Assembly: GCA_963829725.1 (NCBI GenBank)
Contig: CAWHJW010000016.1
Location: 62,001 to 126,000, forward strand
DNA length: 64,000 bases
DNA from: RYN-230 sp963829725
GTDB taxonomy: Bacteria > Actinomycetota > Actinomycetes > Streptosporangiales > Streptosporangiaceae
Reading direction: 5' to 3'
In this document: in pieces, positions 17,745 through 26,589 of the stretch
Layout: each line of letters begins with the position of its first letter
Position numbering within the stretch: position 1 is the first letter of the stretch
Program-made: the position numbers and the translations under genes
Notes under the pieces: generated by a model
Database searches by the model: none
What the model was told of the DNA's origin: nothing
What the model saw: the letters and a program-made list of their open reading frames with translations, nothing else

Positions 17745-18980
17745 GTGGCGATTCAGTGGTCCGGTTTGGGACCGGAGTTGCTGCTCCAGCTCGACCGCGG
17801 GCGTGATCAGCCGCTCCGGTCGCAACTCGAGGCCGGTCTCCGCGACGCGATCAGGAGCGGCAGGCTGCAGGCTAGCGAGCGGCTGCCGTCATCGCGGAAC
17901 TTGCCTGCGAGCGTGGCGTCTCCCGCGGACTAGTGCAGGAGTGCTGCAATCAGCTGCTGGCCGAGGGCTACCTGGCCAGCCAGGTCGGCTCGGCGACACG
18001 GGTCGCGTTCGGCGCCCGTCCGGTTCCGGCCGGCCCAGCGCCCGGGTCGGCCGCGCCGCCGCGGCTGATCGCCGACTTCCGATCCGGGGTGCCAGACCTG
18101 GCGAGCTTCCCGCCCGGCGACTGGGTGTGGGCGAGCCGGGAGGCCTGCCGTAGCGTTGCCACGCCGGATCTCGACTAGGGTGACCCGTGTGGCAGCGCCA
18201 TGCTGCGCCAGGTACTCGCCGCGTACCTGCGGCGCATGCGCGCTGCCGCCGCCGACCCTGACCGCATCGTCGTCTGTACCGGCTTCGCCCCGGGGCTGCA
18301 CCTCGTGCTCCGGGTCTCACGTAGCCGGGCGTCCAGCGGGCCGCGCTGGAAGACCCCGCCATGCGGACCTGACAGCCAGCGACAGTGTGCGGTCCGCCCG
18401 GGCAGCGGGCGTCGATGTGGTGCACGTGCCAGTGGACGAACTCGGCCTAGACGTCGCGCTCGAGGCAAGCGGGGCCCGAGTTGTCGTGGTAACGCCGGCG
18501 CACCAGCCGCTGAATGGCGTGGTGCTCGCGGCGAACCGGCGTCGCGCGCTGGTGGACTGGGCGGCCCGCAACGACGCCACCGCTGGTCGAGCCCATTGCG
18601 GCGGGAAAACGGGTCAGCGACCGCAGCTCGTCCGGCCTGGACCAGCTCACCGTGGCCGCGCTGCTCGAGTCCGGCCGGTATGACCGGCACCTGCGCCACA
18701 TGCGCGCGTTGTACGCCCGGCGGCGTGGCCATGATCGATTCCCTGGCAAGGGAATCGATCATGGCCAGGCTGACCGGGCTGGCCGCCGGATTCCACGCCG
18801 TGGCGCACCCCCCCGGAAGCAGCCGACGAGCAGGCAACCGTGAGTACCGCGCGGCTGCGTTCGGCCGGGCTCTACGGGATGATCCCGCAGCGGGCGACCA
18901 CCGCAGCCACCCCGCCGCAGCTCGTAGTGGGCTTCTTCGGGGACGTCAGCGAGCGAGCGGTCGCAGACCTGCTGTGCTGA
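17745..18980 (+). pseudogene. MocR/PdxR-type GntR-aminotransferase regulator, multiply frameshifted
   Basis: The GTG at 17745 opens a GntR winged helix (QPLRSQLEAGLRDAIRSGRL). After a frameshift near 17900 it continues as ELACERGVSRGLVQECCNQ. Pieces of the aminotransferase-like domain follow in changing frames: LRQVLAAYLRRMRAAAADPD, VVVVTPAHQPLNGVVLAANR, LLESGRYDRHLRHMRALYAR, LTGLAAGFHAVAH and finally LYGMIPQRATTAATPPQL with a TGA near 18980. A stop at about 18176, several indels and an internal palindrome show it is dead. The PLP-lysine region falls in a scrambled part. Confidence 0.8.
18726..18767. repeat. Perfect inverted repeat, 19-bp arms, 4-nt loop
   Basis: Arms 18726-18744 (tggccatgatcgattccct) and 18749-18767 are exact complements around GGCA. 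The left arm falls where intact MocR genes encode ...RRR-MIDSLAR; the right arm replaces normal coding sequence, which suggests that one arm was copied to make the other. Confidence 0.85.
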
Positions 18981-19003
18981 ACGGCCGCCCCGTCGTCCGA
19001 GTT

Positions 19004-19036
19004 CACCCAGTGCGTCGTGGGAGGACGCACTGGGTG
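19004..19036. terminator. Hairpin terminator between MocR remnant and cold shock gene
   Basis: Perfect 13-bp arms (cacccagtgcgtc / gacgcactgggtg) with a 7-nt loop, 7 bp past the stop of the leftward csp gene and downstream of the rightward pseudogene, so probably bidirectional. Confidence 0.75.
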
Positions 19037-19043
19037 TCATACG

Positions 19044-19247
19044 TTAGAGAGGACGGACGTTCTCCGCCTGCGGTCCCTTTTGCCCCTGGGTCGTTTCGAA
19101 TTCGACCTTCTGGTTCTCGTCCAGCGACCTGTAGCCGGTGCTCGCGATCGCGGAGAAGTGGACGAAAACGTCCGCCGTCCCGTCATCGGGGGCGATGAAA
19201 CCAAAGCCCTTATCGGCGTTGAACCACTTCACGGTACCTGTTGCCAT
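19044..19247 (-). CDS. Cold shock protein (CspA family)
   Basis: A 67-residue single cold shock domain, MATGTVKWFNADKGFGFIAP, with RNP1 (KGFGFI) and RNP2 (VFVHFSAI) and the usual C-terminal ...GPQAENVRPL. It binds single-stranded nucleic acid and acts as an RNA chaperone. ATG 19247 is preceded by AGGGACTTGAACTG. Length and motifs are normal. It is one of the few clearly intact genes between 14 and 23 kb. Confidence 0.95.
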   Translation of the reverse strand: MATGTVKWFNADKGFGFIAPDDGTADVFVHFSAIASTGYRSLDENQKVEFETTQGQKGPQAENVRPL

Positions 19248-19274
19248 CAGTTCAAGTCCCTTATCTAATACCAC

Positions 19275-20220
19275 GACGCGACCTAACCGCGCCGACCTGA
19301 AGCCTACCGGTCCCGGTCCTGGCCCCGAAGCAGAACCCTACCCCCGGTCACGGTCTTTCGCAGCACCAGGCGCTGCCCAGGTCGGCGGCGCCCGCATCAC
19401 GTTCAGCTCAGAAAGCCCCTGTTCTATCACCGCCGCACAGCCATGTGGTCAGCCGTGCCTGGGTTCCGGTGAGCGTGATGCTCGACTGCCTGGCCGCATC
19501 ACGGCACACAGGAGGGCACGAACGGCCGTTCGCTGCCGGGCCGCCTGGCCCGCGGCGATACCCGCAGCACCAGCAGCGCTGCTGCCGAGGACAGACGTCC
19601 AGAACTGGATCGTCCCCGTGCGGAAACACCGCATACGGTGATGGCTGCCGGCCACTCGGAGTCGAGCTGGCCGAGCCGAGGACTGGGCCGTGTTGCGCCG
19701 CGGGTCCGGCAGCACGGGGCCAACTATTTCGGAAATTTATTGCTAGTTTTTGATTGCAAACGTAGCTTGAGGGGCAGGCACCTAGCGCTGATTCCTCGTG
19801 GTCGTGGTGCCGGTCCCGCACATGACCGTGTACTCAGCCGAGATGGGACTGATGTTGACTTGGCTGCGGATCAGGATGAAACGGCGGCGGGCCGAGAAGC
19901 CGGCTGAGTGCGCATCAGGCCGGGGCGGCCGCGACCTGCGCCGCGTCGCCGACGCCCTGACTGTGGATGCGGCGGTGGCGGCGTCCCGTCGCCCAGGCCA
20001 GTTGGCGGAGGCGACCCGGCAGTTCGGCCAGCAGCCGCCCCACAACGCCACCTAGTTCACCGCACGGTCCTTCCAGTCATGCGGATGCGGCTCCCGGCCC
20101 GGCCGCTCATGGTGCCCGCCACGGCATGACCGCTCTCCCCGGCTACGCTCATCGATAACTGTCTATGCAGATAAGGCCAGCTTGCCAGCCTGGATAGATG
20201 TGCGTCAAGATAGATGTATG
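19275..20220. other. No confident gene
   Basis: About 950 bp. The most protein-like frame is 19798-20055 (+), 85 codons, with DLRRVADALTVDAAVAASRR near its end, but I cannot place it in a family and see no ribosome binding site that decides a start. Other frames are Arg/Pro-rich. Confidence 0.35.
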
Positions 20221-20636
20221 TCGATGCAGGTCGGCAGGTCCACGGCGGGGCTCATCCCGGCCGAGTTGCAGGCGGTTGTCGAAGCCTGCTCTACGCCGCT
20301 GGTTGGTGAGCCGATCGGGGGAACGGCCGGGGCCGGGCTGACCCCAGGTGTTCATGGCCCTCGGTGATCCGGTCCGGCTGCGGCTGGTGTCACTGATCGG
20401 CGCGCACCAGGGCGGCGAGGTGTGCGTCTGCGAGCTGGCGACGGCGTTCGGGCTGACTCAGCCCACTATCAGCCATCACCCTGAAGGTCCTGTGCGAGGC
20501 CGGGATCATCGACTCTGAGCGCCGCGCCACCTGGGTCTACTACTGGCTCGTGCCCGCCGCGCTGGAGCGCGTGTCCGCACTGCTGGCGTCGCTAGCGAGC
20601 CGATCTCTTCGCCCAGCGGGCCGATCTCTTCGCTGA
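20221..20636 (+). pseudogene. ArsR family regulator, frameshifted
   Basis: Three consecutive frames rebuild one ArsR/SmtB repressor: AGLIPAELQAVVEACSTPLV, then FMALGDPVRLRLVSLIGAHQ and GGEVCVCELATAFGLTQPTI (winged helix with the CVC metalloid motif typical of arsenite sensors), then LKVLCEAGIIDSERRATWVY. Shifts occur near 20345 and 20475. The 3' end carries a 20-bp direct repeat (gccgatctcttcgc twice, 20599-20633), absent from normal family members. Confidence 0.75.
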
Positions 20637-20985
20637 GACCAGCTGCTCCGTAGGCCGCAGGCGCCAGGCCCGCCGCCTGGCGCGCAGGAGCCGCCGGATG
20701 CGTGGGCATCACCGCCCCCGACAGCCTCGTGCTCATCACCGTCATCCTCGCCATCCCGGGTCTGATCTGGCAGCGATCCTGGCTGTCACGGCTAGCGCAG
20801 CCTGTCTGACCTTCATCGCCTGGGGTCCTGCGCTTACTCCTGGCGGGCAGAGACCCAGCCAGCCATCGGCGGCCGCTACGAAACAGCCCGGTCTCGCGAA
20901 CGAGCGGGTAACCTCCGCGAGTTGCGTGGTGCGATTAGCCAGGCATCGACTGATGAGCTGGTCAGGGACCTACTAGCGTGATCGG

Positions 20986-21283
20986 GTGCTGGGGGCTGGC
21001 TGGACTGAGGTCACCGCCCTGGTGGCGGCCTTCGTGATCGCGGTGCTGGCGACCCCCGCGGGGATCTCCGGCGCCGTCCTGCTGCTGCCGTTCCAGGTCA
21101 GCGTGCTGGGCACGCCGAGCCCGCCGTCACCCCGACCAACCTGCTCTACAACGTGGTCGCCACCCGGGGGCGCTGTACCGGTACTGCCGGCAGAAACAGA
21201 CGGGCGGGGTATGGGTCTACTACCGCGCCCGCACTGAGGCGCTGGCCAGCCTCGGCACCCTGATCGGCAGCCCGCCCTCCTGA
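20986..21283 (+). pseudogene. TauE/SafE permease start fused to an ArsR tail
   Basis: The GTG at 20986 opens a first membrane helix and signature of TauE/SafE anion exporters (VTALVAAFVIAVLATPAGIS, GAVLLLPFQVSVLGTPSPA, then after a shift PTNLLYNVVAT and after another LYRYCRQKQTGG). It then runs directly into GVWVYYRARTEALASLGTL followed by a stop, which is the end of an ArsR protein. A deletion therefore joined two genes. The region 20640-20985 before it holds only a short hydrophobic scrap (LVLITVILAIPGLIW). Confidence 0.6.
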
Positions 21284-21332
21284 CTGCCTGGCCCTATATC
21301 ATGCTCGCGGCCAGCAGCAGGAGGGCTGAGCC

Positions 21333-21665
21333 GGGATCACTGCGATGTTCATGGCGACCGGCCAGGACATTGCGAACGTGGCCGAGTCGTCGGCCGCGCT
21401 CGTGTACGCCGAGGTTCTCGCCAGCGGGGCCTACTATTACTCGATCACGATCCCCGCGCTGATCGTCGCCACTTACGGTGGCGGCACCGGCCTGCCTACA
21501 CAGCGCGGATGCCTTGAGCTCCTCGGCTGCTACGGCAGCGGCAAGTACTCAAGTTCGCTGAGATCGTGGCCGCGACCGCCTTGTGCGGGGAGATCTCGCT
21601 CGGCTCAGCCGTCGTCGCGGAGGAATGGGTGATCGGCCACGGTCGGCTCGGCCGCAATCGGATGT
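21333..21665 (+). pseudogene. HMG-CoA reductase, C-terminal fragment
   Basis: About 110 residues of the catalytic domain: GITAMFMATGQDIANVAES, then SITIPALIVATYGGGTGLPT, CLELLGCYGSG and, after a frameshift near 21547, KFAEIVAATALCGEISLGSA. The family reduces HMG-CoA to mevalonate with NAD(P)H. The N-terminal two thirds, including the catalytic Glu/Lys region, are gone. No other mevalonate pathway gene is visible nearby. Confidence 0.8.
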
Positions 21666-21827
21666 AAGACTCCGGGACACCGGCCCGAGCCTCGCGGGAG
21701 GCGGCCGGCAGTTCCAGTCCGGCGATGCAGGTGCCTGCCACCAGCCCGGCATTACCGTGCCTTGCCGCCAGCTTCCGCCTGGGCTGCAATAGGGGAAGTG
21801 ACCGTGCCACCGTCCGGGAGGTAGACG

Positions 21828-23047
21828 ATGACGCCAGCGGAACTTCGTGCGGTGAGCAGGCTGGGCGGCCAGGCCTTTGCCGGGCTGGTGTCCCGCATCG
21901 AGCAGGTGCACCAGGCGATCGCCGACCGGGCCTTCGCCCCCGTCGGGGTAGCGGCCGTGCCGGTCCGGTTAATCCACGACTCTGTGGCGCGGGGCGCCTA
22001 CCTCGCGGTGCGGGGGCCGGCCTGGCGGCGGGGACGGTGGGCGGGGAGGCCGGGATTCTTCTCGGCACCGACGGACAGCCCGCCGGCCGCGAACCGGCAG
22101 GCAACCTCGCGCTCGCCGCGCTGAACATGGTCGCGGGTGAACATCTGGGTCCCGACCTGGCCCCACTGGCCATCCGGATGGCAGTGCGGGCAGATGGTTG
22201 CGATGTCGGCCTGACTCCTCAGCGGATCGCGACCGCTTTCCCGCACGCCGCGCCCAGGCTCGTGGTCTTCGTCCATGGGCTCGCCGAGACAGAGAACTCC
22301 TGGCACCGGCGGGCGCCGCAGTCCGTAACCTACGGCCACCACCTGCGGGCAGAATTCGGCTACACCCCGGTTTACGTGCGCTACAACACCGGACAGCACA
22401 TATCCAGCAGCGGCCACGACCTGGCCGGCCTGCTCGACGGCCTGGCCGCGGCGTGGCCAGAGCAGGTGGAAGAGATCTTGCTGGTGGGTCACTCCATGGG
22501 CGGCCTGGTCATCCGCAGCGCCTGCCACTACGGCCGGGAAGCCTCCGCCGCCTGGGTGGGATACATCCGCCACGTCTTCTACCTGGGGTCACCGCACCTG
22601 GGAGCCCCGCTTGCCCGCGCTGCCGGGCTCGCGGGCTGGGCGCTCGGCCAGGTGCCCGAAACCAGGCCGTTCGCGACCCTGGCCGCCGGGCCAGCCTCGG
22701 TCAGGGACCTGCGCCACGGGTACGTCCTGGACGACGACTGGACCGGCTGCGACCAGGACTGCTGCCTGGCCGATCACCGATGTGACGCGCCGCTGCTGGC
22801 TGAGGCAAACCACTATGCCATCAGCGCTACCGTGACCGCCGATCCTGGCAGCCCGGTCGGCGCCGTCGTCGGTGATCTGCTCGTCCAGCCCGCCAGCGCA
22901 CATGGGCGCCGCGGCCCGCGCCAGCACGTCCCGTTCCCGGAACCGGGCCGCAGGCTGGGCGGAATGCACCACTTCGACCTGCTCAACCATCCCGACGTCT
23001 GGGCAGCCATGCGCGGCCTCCTGGCCCCCGCCTGGCTGCCGCGATAA
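21828..23047 (+). pseudogene. PGAP1-like alpha/beta hydrolase, one frameshift
   Basis: ATG 21828 (MTPAELRAVSRLGG) follows GGGAGG. The first 60 codons read into another frame at a run of five G (22012-22016); adding one base joins them to AGLAAGTVGGEAGILLGTDG and the rest. The main part contains LVVFVHGLAETENSWHRR, the nucleophile elbow LLVGHSMGGLVIRSACHY, FYLGSPHLGAPLA and a late HHFDLLNHPDVW with the likely catalytic His. No signal peptide is seen. The lone homopolymer indel could be a sequencing error, in which case the gene is intact at about 407 codons. Confidence 0.75.
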
Positions 23048-23279
23048 TTCCTGGCTGCACATCCGGAGGCCTGAACAGGCAGGCCCGGGCATTCCCGAAG
23101 GCCCCCAGTGTCCGCGCAGCGCCCTGATGACGCACCGCGGAGGGCTGCTGAGCCAGGGGGACAGGCCAGGTGCTGGCCAGGGCCTTCCACGGGTGCGACG
23201 GGCCGCCCAAAGCGCGACCGAGGTCGCAGTGGCGTTTGATGGATGCCGTCAGCTCCCCACCGGGCAAGGAGATTCACCA

Positions 23280-23669
23280 ATGATCCGAACCCACCAGCCA
23301 GACCAGGCCGTTTTCAGAGCGGTCCGGCCTGAGGGCATTGAATGGAAGCCGTTCGCGGCGTTCCCGCCCTCGGTTCGCCTCGCCGCCGTCGTCGGTCATC
23401 CCGCCGAGCCTGCCCCCTACGTGATCAGGGTCAAAGTGCCCTCCGGCGTGAAGCTGATGCCACACGGACACCCGGAGGACCGGGTCTACCCGGTCATGTC
23501 CGGTGTCTTCTACATTGGCCTTGGCGATCAGTTCGAGACCGATAAGCTGGCAGTGCATCCACTCGGCAGCGTTACTGTCCTGGAGGCGACGGCGGACGGC
23601 GACGGCGACGGCGACGGCGACGGCCGCCGGAATCCGGCGCGCATCACCGATTGGGCCTACCAGGCATGA
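23280..23669 (+). CDS. Cupin-domain protein with repeat-altered C terminus
   Basis: A 129-residue frame from ATG 23280, after AAGGAG. The single-domain cupin is recognisable: VKVPSGVKLMPHGHPEDRVY holds the metal-binding His, His and Glu-like positions of cupin motif 1, followed by VMSGVFYIGLGDQFETDKL. The second cupin motif (PHFHW in relatives) should follow GSVTVL, but the frame instead enters a GACGGC repeat and an unrelated tail ending at TGA 23669. The protein is thus probably non-functional or altered. Confidence 0.7.
   Translation: MIRTHQPDQAVFRAVRPEGIEWKPFAAFPPSVRLAAVVGHPAEPAPYVIRVKVPSGVKLMPHGHPEDRVYPVMSGVFYIGLGDQFETDKLAVHPLGSVTVLEATADGDGDGDGDGRRNPARITDWAYQA
23595..23624. repeat. Five copies of hexanucleotide GACGGC
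   Basis: Perfect (GACGGC)5, encoding Asp-Gly repeats at the point where the cupin homology ends. Such tracts expand and contract by slippage in multiples of six, keeping the frame. Confidence 0.85.
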
Positions 23670-23942
23670 CGCCACTGGCCGCCCCTCTCTCCCGGCCGTT
23701 CCAGGATTCGCGTACCGCGCAGTACGACATCGAGTTCAGCGTGCTCACCGGGGACGCGCTCACGCCGATCCCCGGGACACCACGCATGGCCCCTGGCCCG
23801 CCTGGTAGCCATGTTTGGGTCCGCTGCGGGCGGCAGGCCATGGGCGAGGCGGACAGGCCAACCCGACCATCGACACCCGGCCCTGCCTCCCCACCGCGCA
23901 AGGTGTATCGAAGATCTCGTGCTCCGCTGTGACGGGCAGAGG

Positions 23943-25298
23943 TCACCCGCCGTCCGTACCGGGCGCCCGCGCGTGGCGGAGTGGGGGCCTGCCGATCAAC
24001 TCGATGAGGCCGAGTGCCAGCAGCAGCAGGACGGCGATCACGATGGCCACCACGGCGGTTGGACGGCCCCAGAAAACGAAGATCAGGGCGGCCAGTGCCA
24101 CCGCCCCGATGCGCAGCGCATGCCGATGGGCGTATGTCCACGTGCCGACCGGGCCGGTGGACAAGCCCGCAGATTCTCCGCTGCGGCGCAGCGAACCGAG
24201 GCCGGAAGAAAGCACTGAGCGGGTCCGGGCCGCTGCAGCGGACGGGCCGGTGAAGAACGCGCCCGCGGCCACGATCAGGCCCGCCACGAGCAGGGTGCGA
24301 AGCGCGGTCTTGATGAACCGGACCAGGATGTCGAAGGCGGCGGCCGCTGCGTCCGCGGGCACACTGGCAGGCACGCTGTTCAGGTAGATGGCCCGGGCAA
24401 TCGCCAGGCCAGCGCCTAGCACCAGCATGGATGCGGCAAACCCGAGCCCGGCGCCGATCAGCGCCCGCCGGTGGCCGCGGGCGACGAGCACGCCGAGGCC
24501 GAGCAGCACGAGAGCCACGATCGGCAGCACGATTTTCAGGTCGTTGATGAGCCGGTAGGCCTGCTGCGCCTTGACCAGGTTCTTGGACGAGAACAGCGGG
24601 AATGTGGCATGGACGACGGGGATCTTCGCCGCGATCGTCAGCCCGCGCGCGACGAGGTCTTGCTTGGCGACGGCGATCAGCGGCGCCAGGTCGAGGGTGA
24701 CCTGGCCATTGCGGACGCCGATAGCGCCGTTCCTGCTGCCGCGGCCCGACAACGCCGCGACGAGCGCCTGGTGCGCCACCCGGTTCACCTGGACCCATGC
24801 GTCCGCCATCCGGGGACCGGTGATCGCCTTATGGACGCCGCTGTGCACGAACCCCTGCACTCCGCTGGCGAGCGGGTCCGAGGCAGCCTGTAGCAACCCG
24901 CCCACCCGGGTGAGGCCCTTCTGCGACAGTTCGGCGGCCGCCTGATCGGCCCGCCCTTTGACGTCTATCCGGACGACGATCTCGTTGGTGATCTTGCTGG
25001 TGAGGGCGTTCTGGACAGCGGGATCCTTGATCAATGGCGTCATGTTGGCGACATACCGGCCAGTGTCGGAGACCTGGTTCGCGGTCCACACGGCCAGCAC
25101 GGAAACAGGCGCCAGCACACACCCGGCCGCGATCAGCAGCACCGCAACCAGTGCCCGCCAGCTGAAGCGCCGGTGGCGAGCCTGCTGCGGCCCCCCGTCC
25201 GGGCCGGCCACAGCGGCGCGCGCGGCCTGATCTCCCGAGCGCTCGCCCGAACCGGAGTCCTTACCCGCGGGCACCTGGCCCCCAGTGATTCCAGACAC
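23943..25298 (-). CDS. Multi-pass membrane protein of unknown function
   Basis: 451 residues from GTG 25298, preceded by GGGAGGGGAGG. A soluble, charged N terminus leads to a first helix (LVAVLLIAAGCVLAPVSVLA), a roughly 190-residue extracytoplasmic region (VSDTGRYVANMTPLIKDPAV), then three more helices (IVLPIVALVLLGLGVLVA, AGLGFAASMLVLGAGLAIAR, TLLVAGLIVAAGAFFTG) and two near the C terminus. The layout matches a common actinobacterial membrane family without assigned role. It appears intact. Confidence 0.85.
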   Translation of the reverse strand: MSGITGGQVPAGKDSGSGERSGDQAARAAVAGPDGGPQQARHRRFSWRALVAVLLIAAGCVLAPVSVLAVWTANQVSDTGRYVANMTPLIKDPAVQNALTSKITNEIVVRIDVKGRADQAAAELSQKGLTRVGGLLQAASDPLASGVQGFVHSGVHKAITGPRMADAWVQVNRVAHQALVAALSGRGSRNGAIGVRNGQVTLDLAPLIAVAKQDLVARGLTIAAKIPVVHATFPLFSSKNLVKAQQAYRLINDLKIVLPIVALVLLGLGVLVARGHRRALIGAGLGFAASMLVLGAGLAIARAIYLNSVPASVPADAAAAAFDILVRFIKTALRTLLVAGLIVAAGAFFTGPSAAAARTRSVLSSGLGSLRRSGESAGLSTGPVGTWTYAHRHALRIGAVALAALIFVFWGRPTAVVAIVIAVLLLLALGLIELIGRPPLRHARAPGTDGG

Positions 25299-25532
25299 GG
25301 GTCGCCTCCCCTCCCGGTCGTCATGCTTGGCGCGGCTGCCACCCACGGCTACCCCGAGCCTCTCCCACGCGACCATCCCCCGCACGGGCTGCCATCGTCC
25401 CCTGAGGGTGAGTCCGTGAGTTCCGTGACGTCACGTCAGCGGCCCACCTGCCAGGTGGTGCCGCCGTAGTTGAGCCGGAGCCGGCGGTGGGCAGCGATCA
25501 CCATGGCGATAAGCAGGCGGGCCGCGGGCTGC

Positions 25533-25955
25533 TCAGCTGCGGGTTAGCAACTCCAGCACCCGCTGGACGTTCGCCCCGAGATCGGGGTCAGCGTCCGCAC
25601 GGCCGGCCAGGTTCTTGAGCAGGGCCTGCTGGAACAGCCCGTCGAACAAGGCGTACGCCGTGCTGGGGGACACCGTGAGCGGTGTCCCGGCGAACTTGCT
25701 GACGATGCGCCAGATCCTCCGTTCCAGGCTCTGGTCGCTCTCCAGCACGTCGCCGCGGTAGGAGTCGTCGAACAGGCTCTGGTTGCGCAGGTCGTACCAA
25801 GGCCGGTGCAAGGTGGCGTCCTCGGCGAGGGTGGCGGTCATGGCTGCACCGAAACCCTGCTTGAGCTGGTCTGCGGAACCGGCGATTGGCCACGATGTTG
25901 TCGTACCGGGTGACGCACTCCGCCTTGTACTGCCGCACGCAGTAGGTGAGCAGGC
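25533..25955 (-). pseudogene. TetR family regulator, headless and frameshifted
   Basis: The ligand-binding half of a TetR protein is present: SLLTYCVRQYKAECVTRYDN, then after a frameshift near 25885 AGSADQLKQGFGAAMTATLA and SLERRIWRIVSKFAGTPLTV. The DNA-binding helix-turn-helix is missing; homology stops at about 25955, where the rightward SDR fragment begins. The ATG at 25841 gives a 102-codon frame that is not a full regulator. Confidence 0.75.
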
Positions 25956-26536
25956 TCTCGCGCAGGCCGCCGGCTACCTGGGCGGCCTGGACATCCTGGT
26001 GAACAACGCCGGGACAGAGATCTCCAGCCTGCTGGTGGACCTCAGCGCGGACGACGCCCGCCGGATGCTCGACGTCAACGTGCTGGGCACCGCGCTGGGC
26101 AGCAAGCACGGACTGCGCGCGATGCGCCCCGGCGGGCTGGCGGGCGCGGGCGGCGCGATCGTCAACATATCCTCGGTGGCCGCGACGATCGCCTTCCCGG
26201 CCATCGCCGTGTACTCGGCCACCAAGTCGGCGGTGGACCGGCTGACCCGGGCGGCAGCGATGGAATCCGGCAAGCTCGGTTACGGGGTTCGGGTGAACTG
26301 CGTGTATCCCGGCCCTGGTCCCGACGGAGATGGGCGCGCGGCTCGCCCAGGACATGGCCACGCTGGGGCTGTGGCCCAGCGCGGAGGCAGCCGTGGGGGA
26401 TGTCATCGGGCTCACCCCGCTGGGCCGCCTGGGCGAGGTGGCCGACATGGCCGTCGCAGTCGTGTTCCTGGCCTCCGACGGCGCCCGGTTCATCACCGGG
26501 GCCGGCCTGCCGGTAGATGGCTACATGGGCAGCTAG
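25955..26536 (+). pseudogene. Short-chain dehydrogenase/reductase, headless and frameshifted
   Basis: SDR sequence starts abruptly at GGLDILVNNAGTEISSLL (the NNAG motif) and continues with IVNISSVAATIAFPAIAVYS and the catalytic YSATK motif. The N-terminal TGxxxGxG cofactor loop is absent. An extra C near 26318 shifts the frame; the other frame gives VPTEMGARLAQDMATLGLWP and ends FITGAGLPVDGYMGS at TAG 26536. It probably belonged to the same catabolic unit as the next two genes. Confidence 0.8.
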
Positions 26537-26589
26537 CCGCCCCTACGGTCCGGTACCGCCCCGTTCGAGGATGAAGAGGTGAACCACCC

